DNA from: Rhodovastum atsumiense
GTDB taxonomy: Bacteria; Pseudomonadota; Alphaproteobacteria; Acetobacterales; Acetobacteraceae
Direction: 5' to 3'
Length of the DNA: 64,000 bases
Assembly: GCF_937425535.1 (NCBI RefSeq)
Contig: NZ_OW485601.1
Span: forward strand, 2,835,501 to 2,899,500
Part shown: positions 21,991 to 30,719 of the stretch, one piece after another
How the letters are laid out: every line of letters starts with the position of its first letter
Numbering within the stretch: the stretch's first letter is position 1
Notes under the pieces: model-generated
Seen by the model: the letters and a program-made list of their open reading frames with translations, nothing else
What the model was told of the DNA's origin: nothing
Databases searched by the model: none
Made by a program: the position numbers and the translations under genes

Positions 21991-22042
21991 GTCCGTGCCA
22001 CCCCGGCGCTCCATGCATGGGGCACCGGGGCAGTGGCCGCTG

Positions 22043-24421
22043 CTAGGCAGCGGGCTGGTTGTAGGCGGTCACGGCCGGCGGCGTGCCGGCGAACTTCTCG
22101 ATCTGCACCAGCGTGGTGCCGGCGATCGTCGCCTGGGCGAAGCGCGAGGTCAGCGGCTCGTCCAGGGTGAGCACGTTGGCATTGCCCTGCTTGTCCAGCG
22201 TGCCGATCTCGCCCGGCTTCAGCGGGTCGTACCAGGACCCTTCATGCAGGCACACCGTTCCCTTGGAGATGTCGTCGGTGACGACGGCGCCGGCCAGGGT
22301 CTGGCCGCGACCGTTGAACAGCCGCACCACATCGCCGTTGGCGATGCCGCGCGCGGCGGCATCCGCGGTGTTGATGATGACGGGCTCGCGTCCGGCCACC
22401 TTGTAGCGGGCGCCGGCATCGGTGTTGTCCATCTGCGAGTGCAGGCGGTACATCGGGTGCGCCGATACCAGCTGCAACGGATAGTCCTTGGCCGCGGCGC
22501 TGCCCTTCCATTCGACCGGCTCCAGCCAGGTCGGGTGCGTCGGGCAGTCGTCATAGCGGAGCTTGCCGACGGCGCGCGACACGATCTCGATCTTGCCGGT
22601 GGCCGTGCCGAGCGGATTGAGCAGCGGATCGGCCCGGAAATCCGCCAGATGGACATAGTCGCCCTTGCCCATCGGGAATTCCAGGACGCCGTCGCCGTTC
22701 CAGAACGCATCGAATTCCGGCATCGGCACCGCCTTCGACTGCGCGCGCGCCTGGTCGTAGAAGAAGCGCACCCAGTCCATCACCGTCCGGCCTTCGGTGA
22801 ACTTTTCGCGGAAGCCTAGGCGGTCGGACAGTTCCGCGAAGATGTCGTAGTCCACACGCGACTTGTGCTGCGGCGCCACCACTGCCTTGCAGGCCAGGAT
22901 CAGGTTGCGTACCTGGCCGACCTCGTCGCGTTCCAGGTCGCAGGCCGCCGGCAGCACGATGTCGGCGAAGCGCGCGGTCGGCGTCCACCAGGGTTCGTGC
23001 ACCACGATGGTCTCGGGGGCGCGGAATGCCTTGATCAGGCGGTTGGTGTCCTGGTGATGCGTGAGCTGGTTGCCGCCCGAGATGTAGACCAGGCGGACAT
23101 CCGGGTAGGTGATCGTCTTGCCTTTGTACTCGATGGTCTTGCCCGGCGTGGTCCAGGCATCGGACAGGCGCGCGATCGGGAAGATGGCGTTGACCGGGTT
23201 GGGGCCACTGGACATGCCGCCGACCACGGGCATGCGTGGATTGGGCATGCCGCCATCGCCATAGTGCAGGCCAAAGGTGATGCCGCCGCCGGGCAGGCCG
23301 ATCTGGCCCAGCATCGCGGCGAGCGACACCAGCGCCCAGGGGGCCTGTTCGCCATGGTGCTGCCGCTGCACCGACCAGCCGCAGGCGATGGTGGTGCGGG
23401 TGCCGGCCATCTTGCGTGCCAGCTCCACGATGGTCTCGGCGGGCACCCCTGTGATCTTCGCCGCCCAGGCGGGGTCTTTCGGCGTGCCGTCGGTCTCGCC
23501 GGTCAGGTATTTGGCGAATTCGGCGAAGCCGAAGGCGTAGGTCGAGAGAAATTTGGCGTCGTGCCGGTTTTCGCTGAGCAGCACGTGCATCATGCCAAGC
23601 GCCAGGGCGACGTCAGTGTTCGGCGCGATCGGGATCCAGCGTGCCCCCAGCTCGCGGATGGTCTCGCTGCGCACCGGGTCGATCGCGATCAGATCGATGC
23701 CGGAATTCTTCAGCTCCAGCCAGTTCTTCGTGCTGTAGCGTGCCGAGAGGATGCGGCTGGTCACCAACGGGTTGGCGCCCCAGAGCAGCATCAGCTTCGC
23801 GTTGCCGCGGATCACCGGCCAGTCGGAGGCCGCGGATACGCTGCCCCAGGCGACGGTCGGCAGAATCTCTGAAATGGCCTGATTGCTGTAGTTGCCGAAG
23901 AAGGTGGATGAGCCGCCGAACCCGTTCAGGAAGCGCTGCAGCATCGGCTCCAGCCGGTGCACATGCGCGTGGTTGGAGCTCCAGGAACTCTTGCCCTTGT
24001 GCAGCGAGGCATTGCCGTAGCGCGCCTTCACCCGCTGCATCTCCGAGGATACCAGCGAGAGTGCCTCGTCCCAACTGACCTCGACGAAGTCGTTGTTGCC
24101 GCGGGTGGTGCGGTCGCTTTTTTCGCGGTTCTTCAGGAAGTCGCGGCGCACCATCGGGGCCTGCACGCGGGCGCGGTTATAAAGCCGGTCCGGCATGGCC
24201 TGCAGCAGCGGGTTGGACGCGCCGTCCTGGGCAAGCTGCTCGATGCCGACCACCTTGCCGCCTTGCTTGATCATCCAGAGCGGGCCGAGACAGGTGTTCG
24301 CCACCACGCGTCCATCGGTAATTCCGCCGGCCCCCGAGGCTGCGCGTGCGAGATGAGGAAATAACGCAACTCCGGCGGCGCCTGGAATGATATGGCGAAT
24401 GAAGTCACTGCGGGTAAGCAA
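22043..24421 (-). CDS. Second TMAO/DMSO-reductase-family molybdoenzyme
   Basis: 792 residues, DMSO reductase family like TorA: VSWDEALSLVSSEM, LLWGANPLV, GQIGLPGGGITFG, ADIVLPAACDLERDE and C-terminal VVRLFNGRGQ. The predicted Mo-ligand Ser is kept in GNYSNQAISE, but the active-site triad is SSW instead of YGW, so the tyrosine found in DMSO reductase is missing. The N-terminus (MLTRSDFIRHIIPGAAGVAL) looks like an export signal but has a single Arg at the Tat position. I chose the TTG start at 24421 because AGGAGACAGGAACA precedes it; an upstream in-frame TTG at 24472 lacks a good ribosome site. No dedicated TorD or TorC is adjacent. Substrate unknown: TMAO, biotin/methionine sulfoxide or another oxide. 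Confidence 0.85.
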   Translation of the reverse strand: MLTRSDFIRHIIPGAAGVALFPHLARAASGAGGITDGRVVANTCLGPLWMIKQGGKVVGIEQLAQDGASNPLLQAMPDRLYNRARVQAPMVRRDFLKNREKSDRTTRGNNDFVEVSWDEALSLVSSEMQRVKARYGNASLHKGKSSWSSNHAHVHRLEPMLQRFLNGFGGSSTFFGNYSNQAISEILPTVAWGSVSAASDWPVIRGNAKLMLLWGANPLVTSRILSARYSTKNWLELKNSGIDLIAIDPVRSETIRELGARWIPIAPNTDVALALGMMHVLLSENRHDAKFLSTYAFGFAEFAKYLTGETDGTPKDPAWAAKITGVPAETIVELARKMAGTRTTIACGWSVQRQHHGEQAPWALVSLAAMLGQIGLPGGGITFGLHYGDGGMPNPRMPVVGGMSSGPNPVNAIFPIARLSDAWTTPGKTIEYKGKTITYPDVRLVYISGGNQLTHHQDTNRLIKAFRAPETIVVHEPWWTPTARFADIVLPAACDLERDEVGQVRNLILACKAVVAPQHKSRVDYDIFAELSDRLGFREKFTEGRTVMDWVRFFYDQARAQSKAVPMPEFDAFWNGDGVLEFPMGKGDYVHLADFRADPLLNPLGTATGKIEIVSRAVGKLRYDDCPTHPTWLEPVEWKGSAAAKDYPLQLVSAHPMYRLHSQMDNTDAGARYKVAGREPVIINTADAAARGIANGDVVRLFNGRGQTLAGAVVTDDISKGTVCLHEGSWYDPLKPGEIGTLDKQGNANVLTLDEPLTSRFAQATIAGTTLVQIEKFAGTPPAVTAYNQPAA

Positions 24422-24820
24422 TGTTCCTGTCTCCTGCCGTGTGCCAGGTTTGATTGGGCCCGGCCGGCGCAAATGCGCGGCAAGTGTTTTTGGGCCGATA
24501 TGAGATTTGCGGCCATATCATCGCGCGTCCTTGATGCAGGTCAATTCGTGCAAAGTACGAAGTATTCAAACTACTCTGTGAGATCAGTGCAGGACCGTGA
24601 GTGGCGCTATGCTTGGCCGTGCATGACGATCTGATGCGGACGTTGCTCGCACGAAGGAATTTCTTTTTAAGGAACGAATTTTATCTGCAATGAAATAGCC
24701 GGCAGCCATCCTGCGCTGGCCCGGTTATCACCTTCCCCCGGTCATCGCCTTCCCATCATCGTGCGTGCGGCAACCGCCTTCCTGTCCGGTGCTTTCCCTC
24801 GGCATCAGCGGGAGGGGCGC
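24422..24820. promoter_or_regulatory. Upstream region of the second molybdoreductase
   Basis: About 400 bases between divergent genes. It contains the FNR-like box described separately and an AT-rich stretch around 24653-24695 (TTTCTTTTTAAGGAACG). No open frame here looks like a gene. Confidence 0.4.
24531..24544 (-). promoter_or_regulatory. FNR/Anr-type box upstream of the second molybdoreductase
   Basis: TTGATGCAGGTCAA on the plus strand (TTGACCTGCATCAA on the gene's strand) matches the TTGAT-N4-ATCAA dyad at nine of ten positions. It lies 110 bases before the start codon. The -10 hexamer is less clear than at gudP (candidates ATATGG or CATATC downstream). Confidence 0.6.
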
Positions 24821-25369
24821 ATGGACGAAACAGGGCCAGCCATCGCGACCAGGGCGGTCATCGCGGCGCCGGTGCCTGGCCGTGCGATGGCGCGATACGG
24901 GGCGTCATTCGTCATTGGCTTCGTGGCAGGGTTGCGCAGCATGACGGCCTGCGCCGCGCTGAGCCAGGCTGCCGCGCGTGGGCAGGCGCGACTCACCTGG
25001 ATCCCCGGTGGCGGCGCGACGCGTGGACTGCTAACGGCCGCGGCCCTGGCCGAGATGGCGGGCGACAAGATGCCGTTCGCCCCCGACCGCCGCATCCTGC
25101 CGTCTTTCCTGGCGCGATTGGCGATCGGCGCGGCCGGTGGGGCGGCGCTGGCAGGGCGGGATGCGTCGTTGCCGGCAGGGGGCCTGGCGGGCATCGCAGG
25201 GGCGGCAACGGGCACCCTGCTGGGGCGGGCGGCCCGTGGGGGCGTCACGGGTTCCGGCGCCAATTGGGGGCGGGCGCTGGCGGAGGATGCAGTGGCGGCC
25301 GGGCTCGCCGCAGCGCTGCTCGGCCGGGTGGGACGTCACGGGGACGCCCTGGCCCGGCCGGTGTCGTGA
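24821..25369 (+). CDS. Small membrane protein, DUF4126-like
   Basis: 182 residues, Ala/Gly-rich with four or so hydrophobic spans. The segment VIGFVAGLRSMTACAALSQAAA near residue 30 resembles the GLRxxTPLAxLA signature of DUF4126 membrane proteins. No function is known for that family. ATG 24821 follows GGGAGGGGCGC; the 20 residues added by the earlier frame lack membrane character. Stands alone on the plus strand and converges on the next gene. Confidence 0.6.
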   Translation: MDETGPAIATRAVIAAPVPGRAMARYGASFVIGFVAGLRSMTACAALSQAAARGQARLTWIPGGGATRGLLTAAALAEMAGDKMPFAPDRRILPSFLARLAIGAAGGAALAGRDASLPAGGLAGIAGAATGTLLGRAARGGVTGSGANWGRALAEDAVAAGLAAALLGRVGRHGDALARPVS

Positions 25370-25391
25370 TGTTGGCTGGATCCGCGGCAGG

Positions 25392-25742
25392 TCAGGCGGT
25401 CGGGCGTGGCCGCGGCGGTTCCAGGAAGGCGACGTTGGTGGATAAATCGTCCGGCGCCGGCGTGACGTCCTGCTCCGGCTTGTCCAGCAGGTGGGGGATG
25501 ATGTCGCGCACCGCCACCAGCGGCCACAGGATGCCGGCCAGCGGCGCCCAGTCGCCGTTGTTCGGGGGCCAGCCGAAGCCGGCGCGGGCATAGGCCACGG
25601 CGGCGCCGAGCGCGGCATAGGCCGCCACCCCCTGTCCGCCGGCTCCGGCGATCCAGATCAACAGCCAGCCGACCAGCCCGATCAGGGCCGGCTTGACGAA
25701 CCAGCCAAAGGCGCGGACGAGCAGAGAGTCCTCGTCGAACAT
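25392..25742 (-). CDS. Hypothetical small membrane protein
   Basis: 116 residues with two clear hydrophobic segments (about 17-38 and 43-58), a third weaker one around 70-85 (LAGILWPLVAVRDIIPHLL), and a Pro/Arg-rich tail. I do not recognise the family. The ATG at 25742 has AGAAGGAAGGGGACT before it, a strong ribosome site, which is the main reason to accept the gene and to reject the 46-residue upstream extension. Confidence 0.6.
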   Translation of the reverse strand: MFDEDSLLVRAFGWFVKPALIGLVGWLLIWIAGAGGQGVAAYAALGAAVAYARAGFGWPPNNGDWAPLAGILWPLVAVRDIIPHLLDKPEQDVTPAPDDLSTNVAFLEPPRPRPTA

Positions 25743-26302
25743 AGTCCCCTTCCTTCTGCGAAGGGCCCGTGCCGTGAGGACGGACCGGGCCTGGTCAGGT
25801 ATTGCCGGGGGGCGGACGGTCCCATCCGGGGGCATCCCAGGCCAAACCTTTATTGTGCGCGACATGGTGCGGATCGGCAAGTATGCAATGCCGGAGCGGA
25901 GCCTGTGCCGGGGCGCGTGGCACAGCCCCTGGCAAGGCGATTTCGAGGGCCATCGGCCTGTCCGGAGCCGCGATGTGATCTGGCCGGGCCGCCCAGGGGA
26001 GGCTCACGATCTCGTTCCATGCGGGCGAGTCGAGCGGAGGAGGCGAAGATCGGCGGGGTCATGCCGCAGATCGTTCGGGACTGCGTGGTGACGTTTGACG
26101 CGGCTGGTCCGGCGGGGCTGATCGATCCCAGGCGGCCGGGGCCGGGGCCGGTGCCTCTGCTGACTGCCGGGCAGCAGTGCGGCGTTGGTGGCGATATTGA
26201 AGTGCCAAATGAGCGTCGGGATTACAGTTGCAGCCAGACCCGGGGCCGGTTCAGTCATCATCGGAGATCATGAAGCGCAGCGTGCCGGGGGCAGGGTGGA
26301 AA
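25743..26302. other. 560-base gap with no recognised gene
   Basis: Several short open frames cross this stretch on both strands, but none has a ribosome site together with a plausible protein. Around 26110-26190 are GC-rich inverted repeats (GGCCGGGGCCGGGGCCGG and a CTGCCGGGCAGCAG dyad). Nothing functional can be named. Confidence 0.4.
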
Positions 26303-26764
26303 TCACCGGGCATCCCGCGCCGGCGGCACCGCCTGCTGCGCCTGTCGGGCCCGTACGATGATTTCCTCGAAGCGCTTCCGCGCCTGGACCGGCACCGTAT
26401 CCGGAACAGATATCGTATCCAGCGAGGCGTCGCCGACCTGCACCAGCATCACCATGCCCATCATGTAGTGGGGAATGCAGCGAATGCCGTAGGTGCCTGG
26501 CTGCGTGAAGGTCACATCGATCTCCTCGTTGATGCGGCCCTTGAAAGACTCCGCGCCTGCCGGCAGCATTTCGAGTATGGAGGCAGCGTTGTGGGTCACG
26601 CTGGTGGCGAGGAACTTCACGCTGTCGCCCGGCTGCAGGCGCAGATAGTCCGGCTCGTACACCATGCCGCCGGTATCGTTTCTGTTGAGCATCTTTACCT
26701 CGTAGCGCTCAGCATGGGCGGCGGTCGTGGCGGCCAGCAGCAGCAACAGAACAGGCAGGCGCAT
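26303..26764 (-). CDS. Pseudoazurin (type 1 blue copper protein)
   Basis: 153 residues: signal peptide (about 1-18, ending AAHA), then a cupredoxin fold. Copper ligands are visible as His in SVTHNAAS and Cys-His-Met in RCIPHYMMGM, the exact pseudoazurin arrangement. It shuttles electrons in the periplasm, classically to nitrite reductase or nitrous oxide reductase, and NosZ is encoded 11 kb away. ATG 26764 follows GAGGAGAATCCGTG. It lies only 12 bases after the ABC ATPase gene on the same strand and so appears to be the last gene of the cobalamin-riboswitch operon, an unexpected place. A C-terminal extension (RKRFEEIIVRARQAQQ) past the copper loop forms the usual two helices. Confidence 0.92.
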   Translation of the reverse strand: MRLPVLLLLLAATTAAHAERYEVKMLNRNDTGGMVYEPDYLRLQPGDSVKFLATSVTHNAASILEMLPAGAESFKGRINEEIDVTFTQPGTYGIRCIPHYMMGMVMLVQVGDASLDTISVPDTVPVQARKRFEEIIVRARQAQQAVPPARDAR

Positions 26765-26776
26765 CACGGATTCTCC

Positions 26777-27541
26777 TCATGACAGTGAATGGAAGCGAAT
26801 GATCCGCGCCCCGTCGGCGGGATCGGTGAGGAAACTGGCGCGGACACCGAAGACATCGTGCAGCAGGCTGGCGCGCAGCACTTCGGCTGGAGGGCCCAAC
26901 GCCACCAGGTGACCACGATGCATGACGCCCAGGCGGTCGCAGCCCATGGCCTGGTTCAGGTCGTGCAGGGCGATCACCGTGGTCAGCGACAGGCCGGCGA
27001 TGAGCTGCAAAATGGAAATCTGGTGGTGGATATCGAGATGGTTAGTCGGCTCGTCCAGCAGCAGAACCCGCGGACGCTGCGCCAGGGCGCGGGCGATATG
27101 CACGCGCTGACGTTCCCCGCCCGACAATGTTGCCCAGTCGCGCGTGGCAAAGTCAGACATCTTCACCATGGCCAGCGCCTCGGTGACGATCGCGTTGTCG
27201 ACGTCGGACCATGGCCGCAGGGCCGAGAGCCACGGCGTTCGCCCCAGCTCCACGGCGTCGCGCACTGTGATGCGGTCGGTGGTCTCGGCCTGTTGCTCTA
27301 CCACGGCCATTGCCTGGGCAATCTCCCGCCGTCGCATGTGCGCCAGCGGCCGCCCTTCCAGCCACACCTGGCCGGTTGCAGGACGCAAGACCCCCGACAG
27401 CAGTCGCAGCAGCGATGACTTGCCCGACCCGTTGGGGCCGATCAGACCCACCATCTCCCCTTCCGCCACCGTCAGGCTGACATCCCGCACGATCGACGTG
27501 CCGCGCACCGACCAGCCAATCTGGTCCGCTTTCAGGATCAT
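26777..27541 (-). CDS. btuD: ABC transporter ATP-binding protein (cobalamin/iron-complex type)
   Basis: 254 residues with Walker A GPNGSGKSS near 38, Q-loop in VVEQQAE, signature LSGGERQRVHIARA near 140, Walker B VLLLDEPTNHLD and the switch His in IALHDL. FecE/BtuD subfamily. Drives vitamin B12 or metal-chelate import with the permease upstream, whose stop codon it overlaps by four bases (ATGA). The riboswitch at the head of the operon makes cobalamin or a related corrinoid the most likely cargo. Confidence 0.88.
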   Translation of the reverse strand: MILKADQIGWSVRGTSIVRDVSLTVAEGEMVGLIGPNGSGKSSLLRLLSGVLRPATGQVWLEGRPLAHMRRREIAQAMAVVEQQAETTDRITVRDAVELGRTPWLSALRPWSDVDNAIVTEALAMVKMSDFATRDWATLSGGERQRVHIARALAQRPRVLLLDEPTNHLDIHHQISILQLIAGLSLTTVIALHDLNQAMGCDRLGVMHRGHLVALGPPAEVLRASLLHDVFGVRASFLTDPADGARIIRFHSLS

Positions 27542-28599
27542 CGCGCGGATCGCCTGCGCACCAGGATGAGGGCAAACACCGGTGCGCCGACCAGCGAGGT
27601 GACGACGCCGATGGGGAGCACCTGGCCCTGCACGGCGATGCGTGACACGACATCGGCCAGAATCAGGAATATGGCTCCCATCAGGGCCGAGGCAGGCACC
27701 AGCCGGGAATGGCGCGGTCCCACCAGGAAGCGCGCAGCATGTGGCACCACCAGGCCGACGAAACCAATGCTGCCGACGATGCTGACCATCACCGCCGTTG
27801 CCAGCGAGGCACAGAGAATCAGCAAGGCCTGCACCTGCCGAACCGGCACCCCCAGTGAGACCGCGGAATCGGCACCGAACGTGAAGGCATCCAGCGCCCG
27901 CGCCTGCCACAGGCACAGCAGTGTGACGCCGATCGCCACCGGCACCGCCGTCGTCACGTTGTCCCAGCGCGCCCCGCTGAGATTGCCGAGCAGCCAGAAC
28001 AGGATGCCGCGCGCCTGCTCGGCGCTGGCCGAGCGGGTGATGATGAGGGCAGTCAGCGCATTGAAAAGCTGCGAACCGGCAATCCCCGCCAGCACGATCT
28101 GCGCTGTACCGCGCGATCCCGACCCGCCGCCGGAGGCATGTGCCAACAGCGCCACGAGTAGAAACGCGGCGAGCGATCCGGCGAAGGCGCCCGCCGACAT
28201 CGACACGGCCCCGGCGCCCAGGCCTGCCACCGTGACCAGCACCGCCCCGGTCGAAGCGCCCGCGGAGATGCCAAGAAGGTACGGATCGGCCAGAGCGTTA
28301 CGTAACAACGATTGGAGGATCACGCCCGCCACTGCCAGGCCTGCACCACAACTGGCGGCGACAAGGGCGCGCGTGAGGCGATAGTTCCACACGATGCCCT
28401 GGTCGATCCGATCCAGGCTGTAGCCGGCGCCAAAGAAATTATTGGCCAGCGTCTGCCACACTGTCCCGGCCGGGATGCGCGTCTCGCCGATGCAGATGCC
28501 GGCGAGGATCGCGGTGGCGAGCACCGCCGCGATCCAAATGCCATGAAGCATCACCCGACCGATCAGGCCAGCCAGGGGGCGCATCAGGCCAGCCGTCAT
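27538..28599 (-). CDS. btuC: ABC transporter permease, FecCD family
   Basis: 353 residues, about ten membrane helices. Recognisable blocks are RLTRALVAASCGAGLAVAGVILQSLLRNALADPYLLGISAGAS in the first half and GSIGFVGLVVPHAARFLVGPRHSRLVPASALMGAIFLILAD in the second, both diagnostic of FecCD/BtuC permeases. Overlaps the binding-protein gene and the ATPase gene by four bases each, so the three are translationally coupled. Confidence 0.9.
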   Translation of the reverse strand: MTAGLMRPLAGLIGRVMLHGIWIAAVLATAILAGICIGETRIPAGTVWQTLANNFFGAGYSLDRIDQGIVWNYRLTRALVAASCGAGLAVAGVILQSLLRNALADPYLLGISAGASTGAVLVTVAGLGAGAVSMSAGAFAGSLAAFLLVALLAHASGGGSGSRGTAQIVLAGIAGSQLFNALTALIITRSASAEQARGILFWLLGNLSGARWDNVTTAVPVAIGVTLLCLWQARALDAFTFGADSAVSLGVPVRQVQALLILCASLATAVMVSIVGSIGFVGLVVPHAARFLVGPRHSRLVPASALMGAIFLILADVVSRIAVQGQVLPIGVVTSLVGAPVFALILVRRRSAR

Positions 28600-29606
28600 T
28601 GCCTGAGCCGGGCCATCGCCTCCGTCAGCGTCTCCAGCCCACTCACCAGGCGGATGGTGGCCTGCATGGCGTGCGCATCAAGGATGACAATGCGGTTGCC
28701 CTTCACCGCTGCCATTTCCTTCGTCACCGGATCAGTGCGCAGGAAAGCCAGCTTCCTTTCGTAGTCATCGGCCGGGAAGCGGCGACGGTCCATGCGCGCG
28801 ATGACAATCACCGAAGGGTTGGCGCGCGCGATGGTCTCCCAGCCTACGGTGGGCCATTCTTCGTCGGATTGGACCACGTTACGCAAGCCGAGTGTCCCCA
28901 TCATGTAAGCCGGGATGCCCTTCCGGCCGGCAACATAGGGATCGAGATCCAGGTCGGCGCTGGAGAACCAGAACACCGCCGAGGCATCCGTCAGCCCGAG
29001 GGCTCTGGCACGTGTGATGGCCGTCGCCTCACGCCTGCGCAGATCGGCGACCAGTTCCGCACCGCGATCCTGCCGGTCGAAGATCTGCGCCAGTTGGGTG
29101 ATGCCCTTGTAGAGTGTGTCTGTGGTGAAGGGCGCGGTGCGGGTACCGTCAGCCCCGACCTGGTTGTTCTTGCCTTCGCAGTCGGAAGGCATGATGTAGG
29201 TGGGAACCCCGAGCTTGTGGAACTGCTCGCGCGTACCGACCACGCCTTGCGGGCCGATCATCCACTCGAACTGCGTCGCCACCAGGCCGGGGCGCTTGTT
29301 GATAACCGATTCGAAGCTCGGCGCATTGTTGTCCAGCCGCGGCACCTGGTCGTTCTGCGTCTTGAAAGCAGGCAGCACGTCGTTGAACCAGAGCGAGGTG
29401 CCGGCCATGTGGTCGCCGACCCCTAAGGCGTAGAGGATTTCGGTGACCGATTGCCCGATCGTCACGACGTTCCGTGGTGCTGCGGGAAACGTCAGCGTGT
29501 GCCCGCAATTCCCGACATTCAGCGGATACTGCGTGGGTTCAGCCTGGGCGGCAGACAGCAGCAGGCAAAAGCCTGCCGTGGCGACGGCGAGGCGCAGAGG
29601 GGCCAT
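28596..29606 (-). CDS. btuF: ABC transporter periplasmic substrate-binding protein (corrinoid/chelate type)
   Basis: 336 residues with a signal peptide (residues 1-22, LLLSAAQA). The mature protein has the TroA/BtuF-like opening NCGHTLTFPAAPRNVVTIGQSVTEILYALG and a C-terminal lobe with VAGRKGIPAYMMGTLGLRNVV. Two cysteines (NCGH; SDCEGK) may pair. This sequence type is often labelled an F420-0 or iron-chelate binding protein, but a cobalamin riboswitch lies directly upstream, so a corrinoid is the better guess. ATG 29606 follows GGAGAAGCGAGCC. Confidence 0.82.
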   Translation of the reverse strand: MAPLRLAVATAGFCLLLSAAQAEPTQYPLNVGNCGHTLTFPAAPRNVVTIGQSVTEILYALGVGDHMAGTSLWFNDVLPAFKTQNDQVPRLDNNAPSFESVINKRPGLVATQFEWMIGPQGVVGTREQFHKLGVPTYIMPSDCEGKNNQVGADGTRTAPFTTDTLYKGITQLAQIFDRQDRGAELVADLRRREATAITRARALGLTDASAVFWFSSADLDLDPYVAGRKGIPAYMMGTLGLRNVVQSDEEWPTVGWETIARANPSVIVIARMDRRRFPADDYERKLAFLRTDPVTKEMAAVKGNRIVILDAHAMQATIRLVSGLETLTEAMARLRQ

Positions 29607-29764
29607 GGCTCGCTTCTCCGATCGTGATGAAAGCCGGAAAAGGCAGGGCCATGGTGCGGACGCACGACAAGCCTGAGGCGCAGGACCACGGATCGCCAAG
29701 GTCGGCACAGCAAGCAAAGCATCCACATCTTCTCCCCGGATCCCTCGCCGGCCGGAAGGTTACG

Positions 29765-29928
29765 CGCGCCGGCAGGTCTCCTGACTAGCGGGTCATCGCC
29801 TGGTCCGGCCTTCCCGGGATTGCTCCCAGTGGCATGTTGGACCGGGCTCGCCGCCTACAGTTGCGGGGCAGTTCCGTTTCGTGACCCTGGGGCCACAGCG
29901 GATTCCCTATTAATTCCTTGCGGAAACC
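29765..29928 (-). promoter_or_regulatory. Cobalamin riboswitch upstream of the btuF-C-D-pseudoazurin operon
   Basis: On the minus strand the order is GGTTTCCGCAAGGAATTAAT, AGGGAA, GAACTGCCCCGCAACTGTA, GGCGGCGAGC, GCCACTGGG and finally the B12 box AGTCAGGAGACCTGCCGGC (29768-29786). All are hallmark blocks of the adenosylcobalamin aptamer in correct order and spacing. It ends 160 bases before the btuF start, leaving room for an expression platform. High cobalamin should lower expression of all four downstream genes. Confidence 0.95.
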
Positions 29929-30436
29929 GACTCTCGCTGGATACCGGACTTGCTGGAATGTGACAAGCCACGCCACTTCAGGGGATCGTGCCCACACCGT
30001 GCCGCGCTTCCAACTTCCGGCCTGGCTGAGGTGCCCCCTGTCGCGGCAACCCGACCTCGCTGCCTGTTTTGGATTCGACATGGAGATGCGGGGGGACGGT
30101 ATGGACCCACGGATGAAATCGCATGGGGGTCATGTGCGGACTACAAACCTGCAACCCGGCGTGCGCTCGCGCGTTCATGCGACCTTCCGGCAGTCACACC
30201 ATGTGTGCCGGTGACGAGACACGAGCGCGTGACCATTCATGGTCGCAAGACAGGCGCCACAAAGACGGGCAGGGCGCACGTCGTTGCGCATGAGTGGGCA
30301 TCAGCCACAAGCGTGAGGACCGCATACCATCGCACTGGTCGCGCCGATCACGTTTTCTGAGGTGGACATCATCCAGACGTGCAAGCACCGAGGTGCTGTG
30401 TCGGCTGATATAACAGCCTGCACTGTCTTGGAAAAC
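29929..30436. other. Gap between riboswitch and tRNA with no recognised gene
   Basis: About 500 bases. The left part must hold the promoter of the riboswitch transcript on the minus strand. Short open frames exist in all frames but none has a credible ribosome site or family look. Confidence 0.4.
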
Positions 30437-30511
30437 TGGAGCGGGCGAAGGGATTCGAACCCTCGACCCCAACCTTGGCAAGGTTGTGCTCTACCCCTGA
30501 GCTACGCCCGC
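30437..30511 (-). tRNA. tRNA-Gly (anticodon GCC)
   Basis: 75 bases including an encoded CCA end (TGG at 30437-30439 on the plus strand). Acceptor GCGGGCG pairs with CGCCCGC; the D arm has GCTCAGGGGTAGAGC, the anticodon loop CTTGCCAAG gives GCC, and the T arm has GGGTTCGAATCCC. All arms fold fully. Confidence 0.97.
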
Positions 30512-30719
30512 GCCCCAGCCGCGTCGTCCGCGGAGGTCGGCCTTCTATTCGGCTTCCGCGGCAATTGCAAGGGGGGTCCGCCGTAAAAATCGGATCGTCC
30601 CCCCGCCTTGCCCCGCGTCGCGATTTCGGCGACTCCTGCCGCCTCGGCCGGGTTGTGCCCCGGACCGGCTGTGCCATCTATACCCAAACGAGACGGGATC
30701 TAAGGCGAGGACGCCCTTC

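Noticed and set aside
29765-29928. Hairpin-rich segment first considered a terminator of an upstream gene
   Set aside because: The ordered conserved blocks and B12 box identify it as a cobalamin riboswitch on the minus strand.
29918-30360. Short plus-strand frames between the riboswitch and the tRNA
   Set aside because: No ribosome sites, no family resemblance, and Arg/His/Pro-rich composition typical of noncoding GC-rich DNA.
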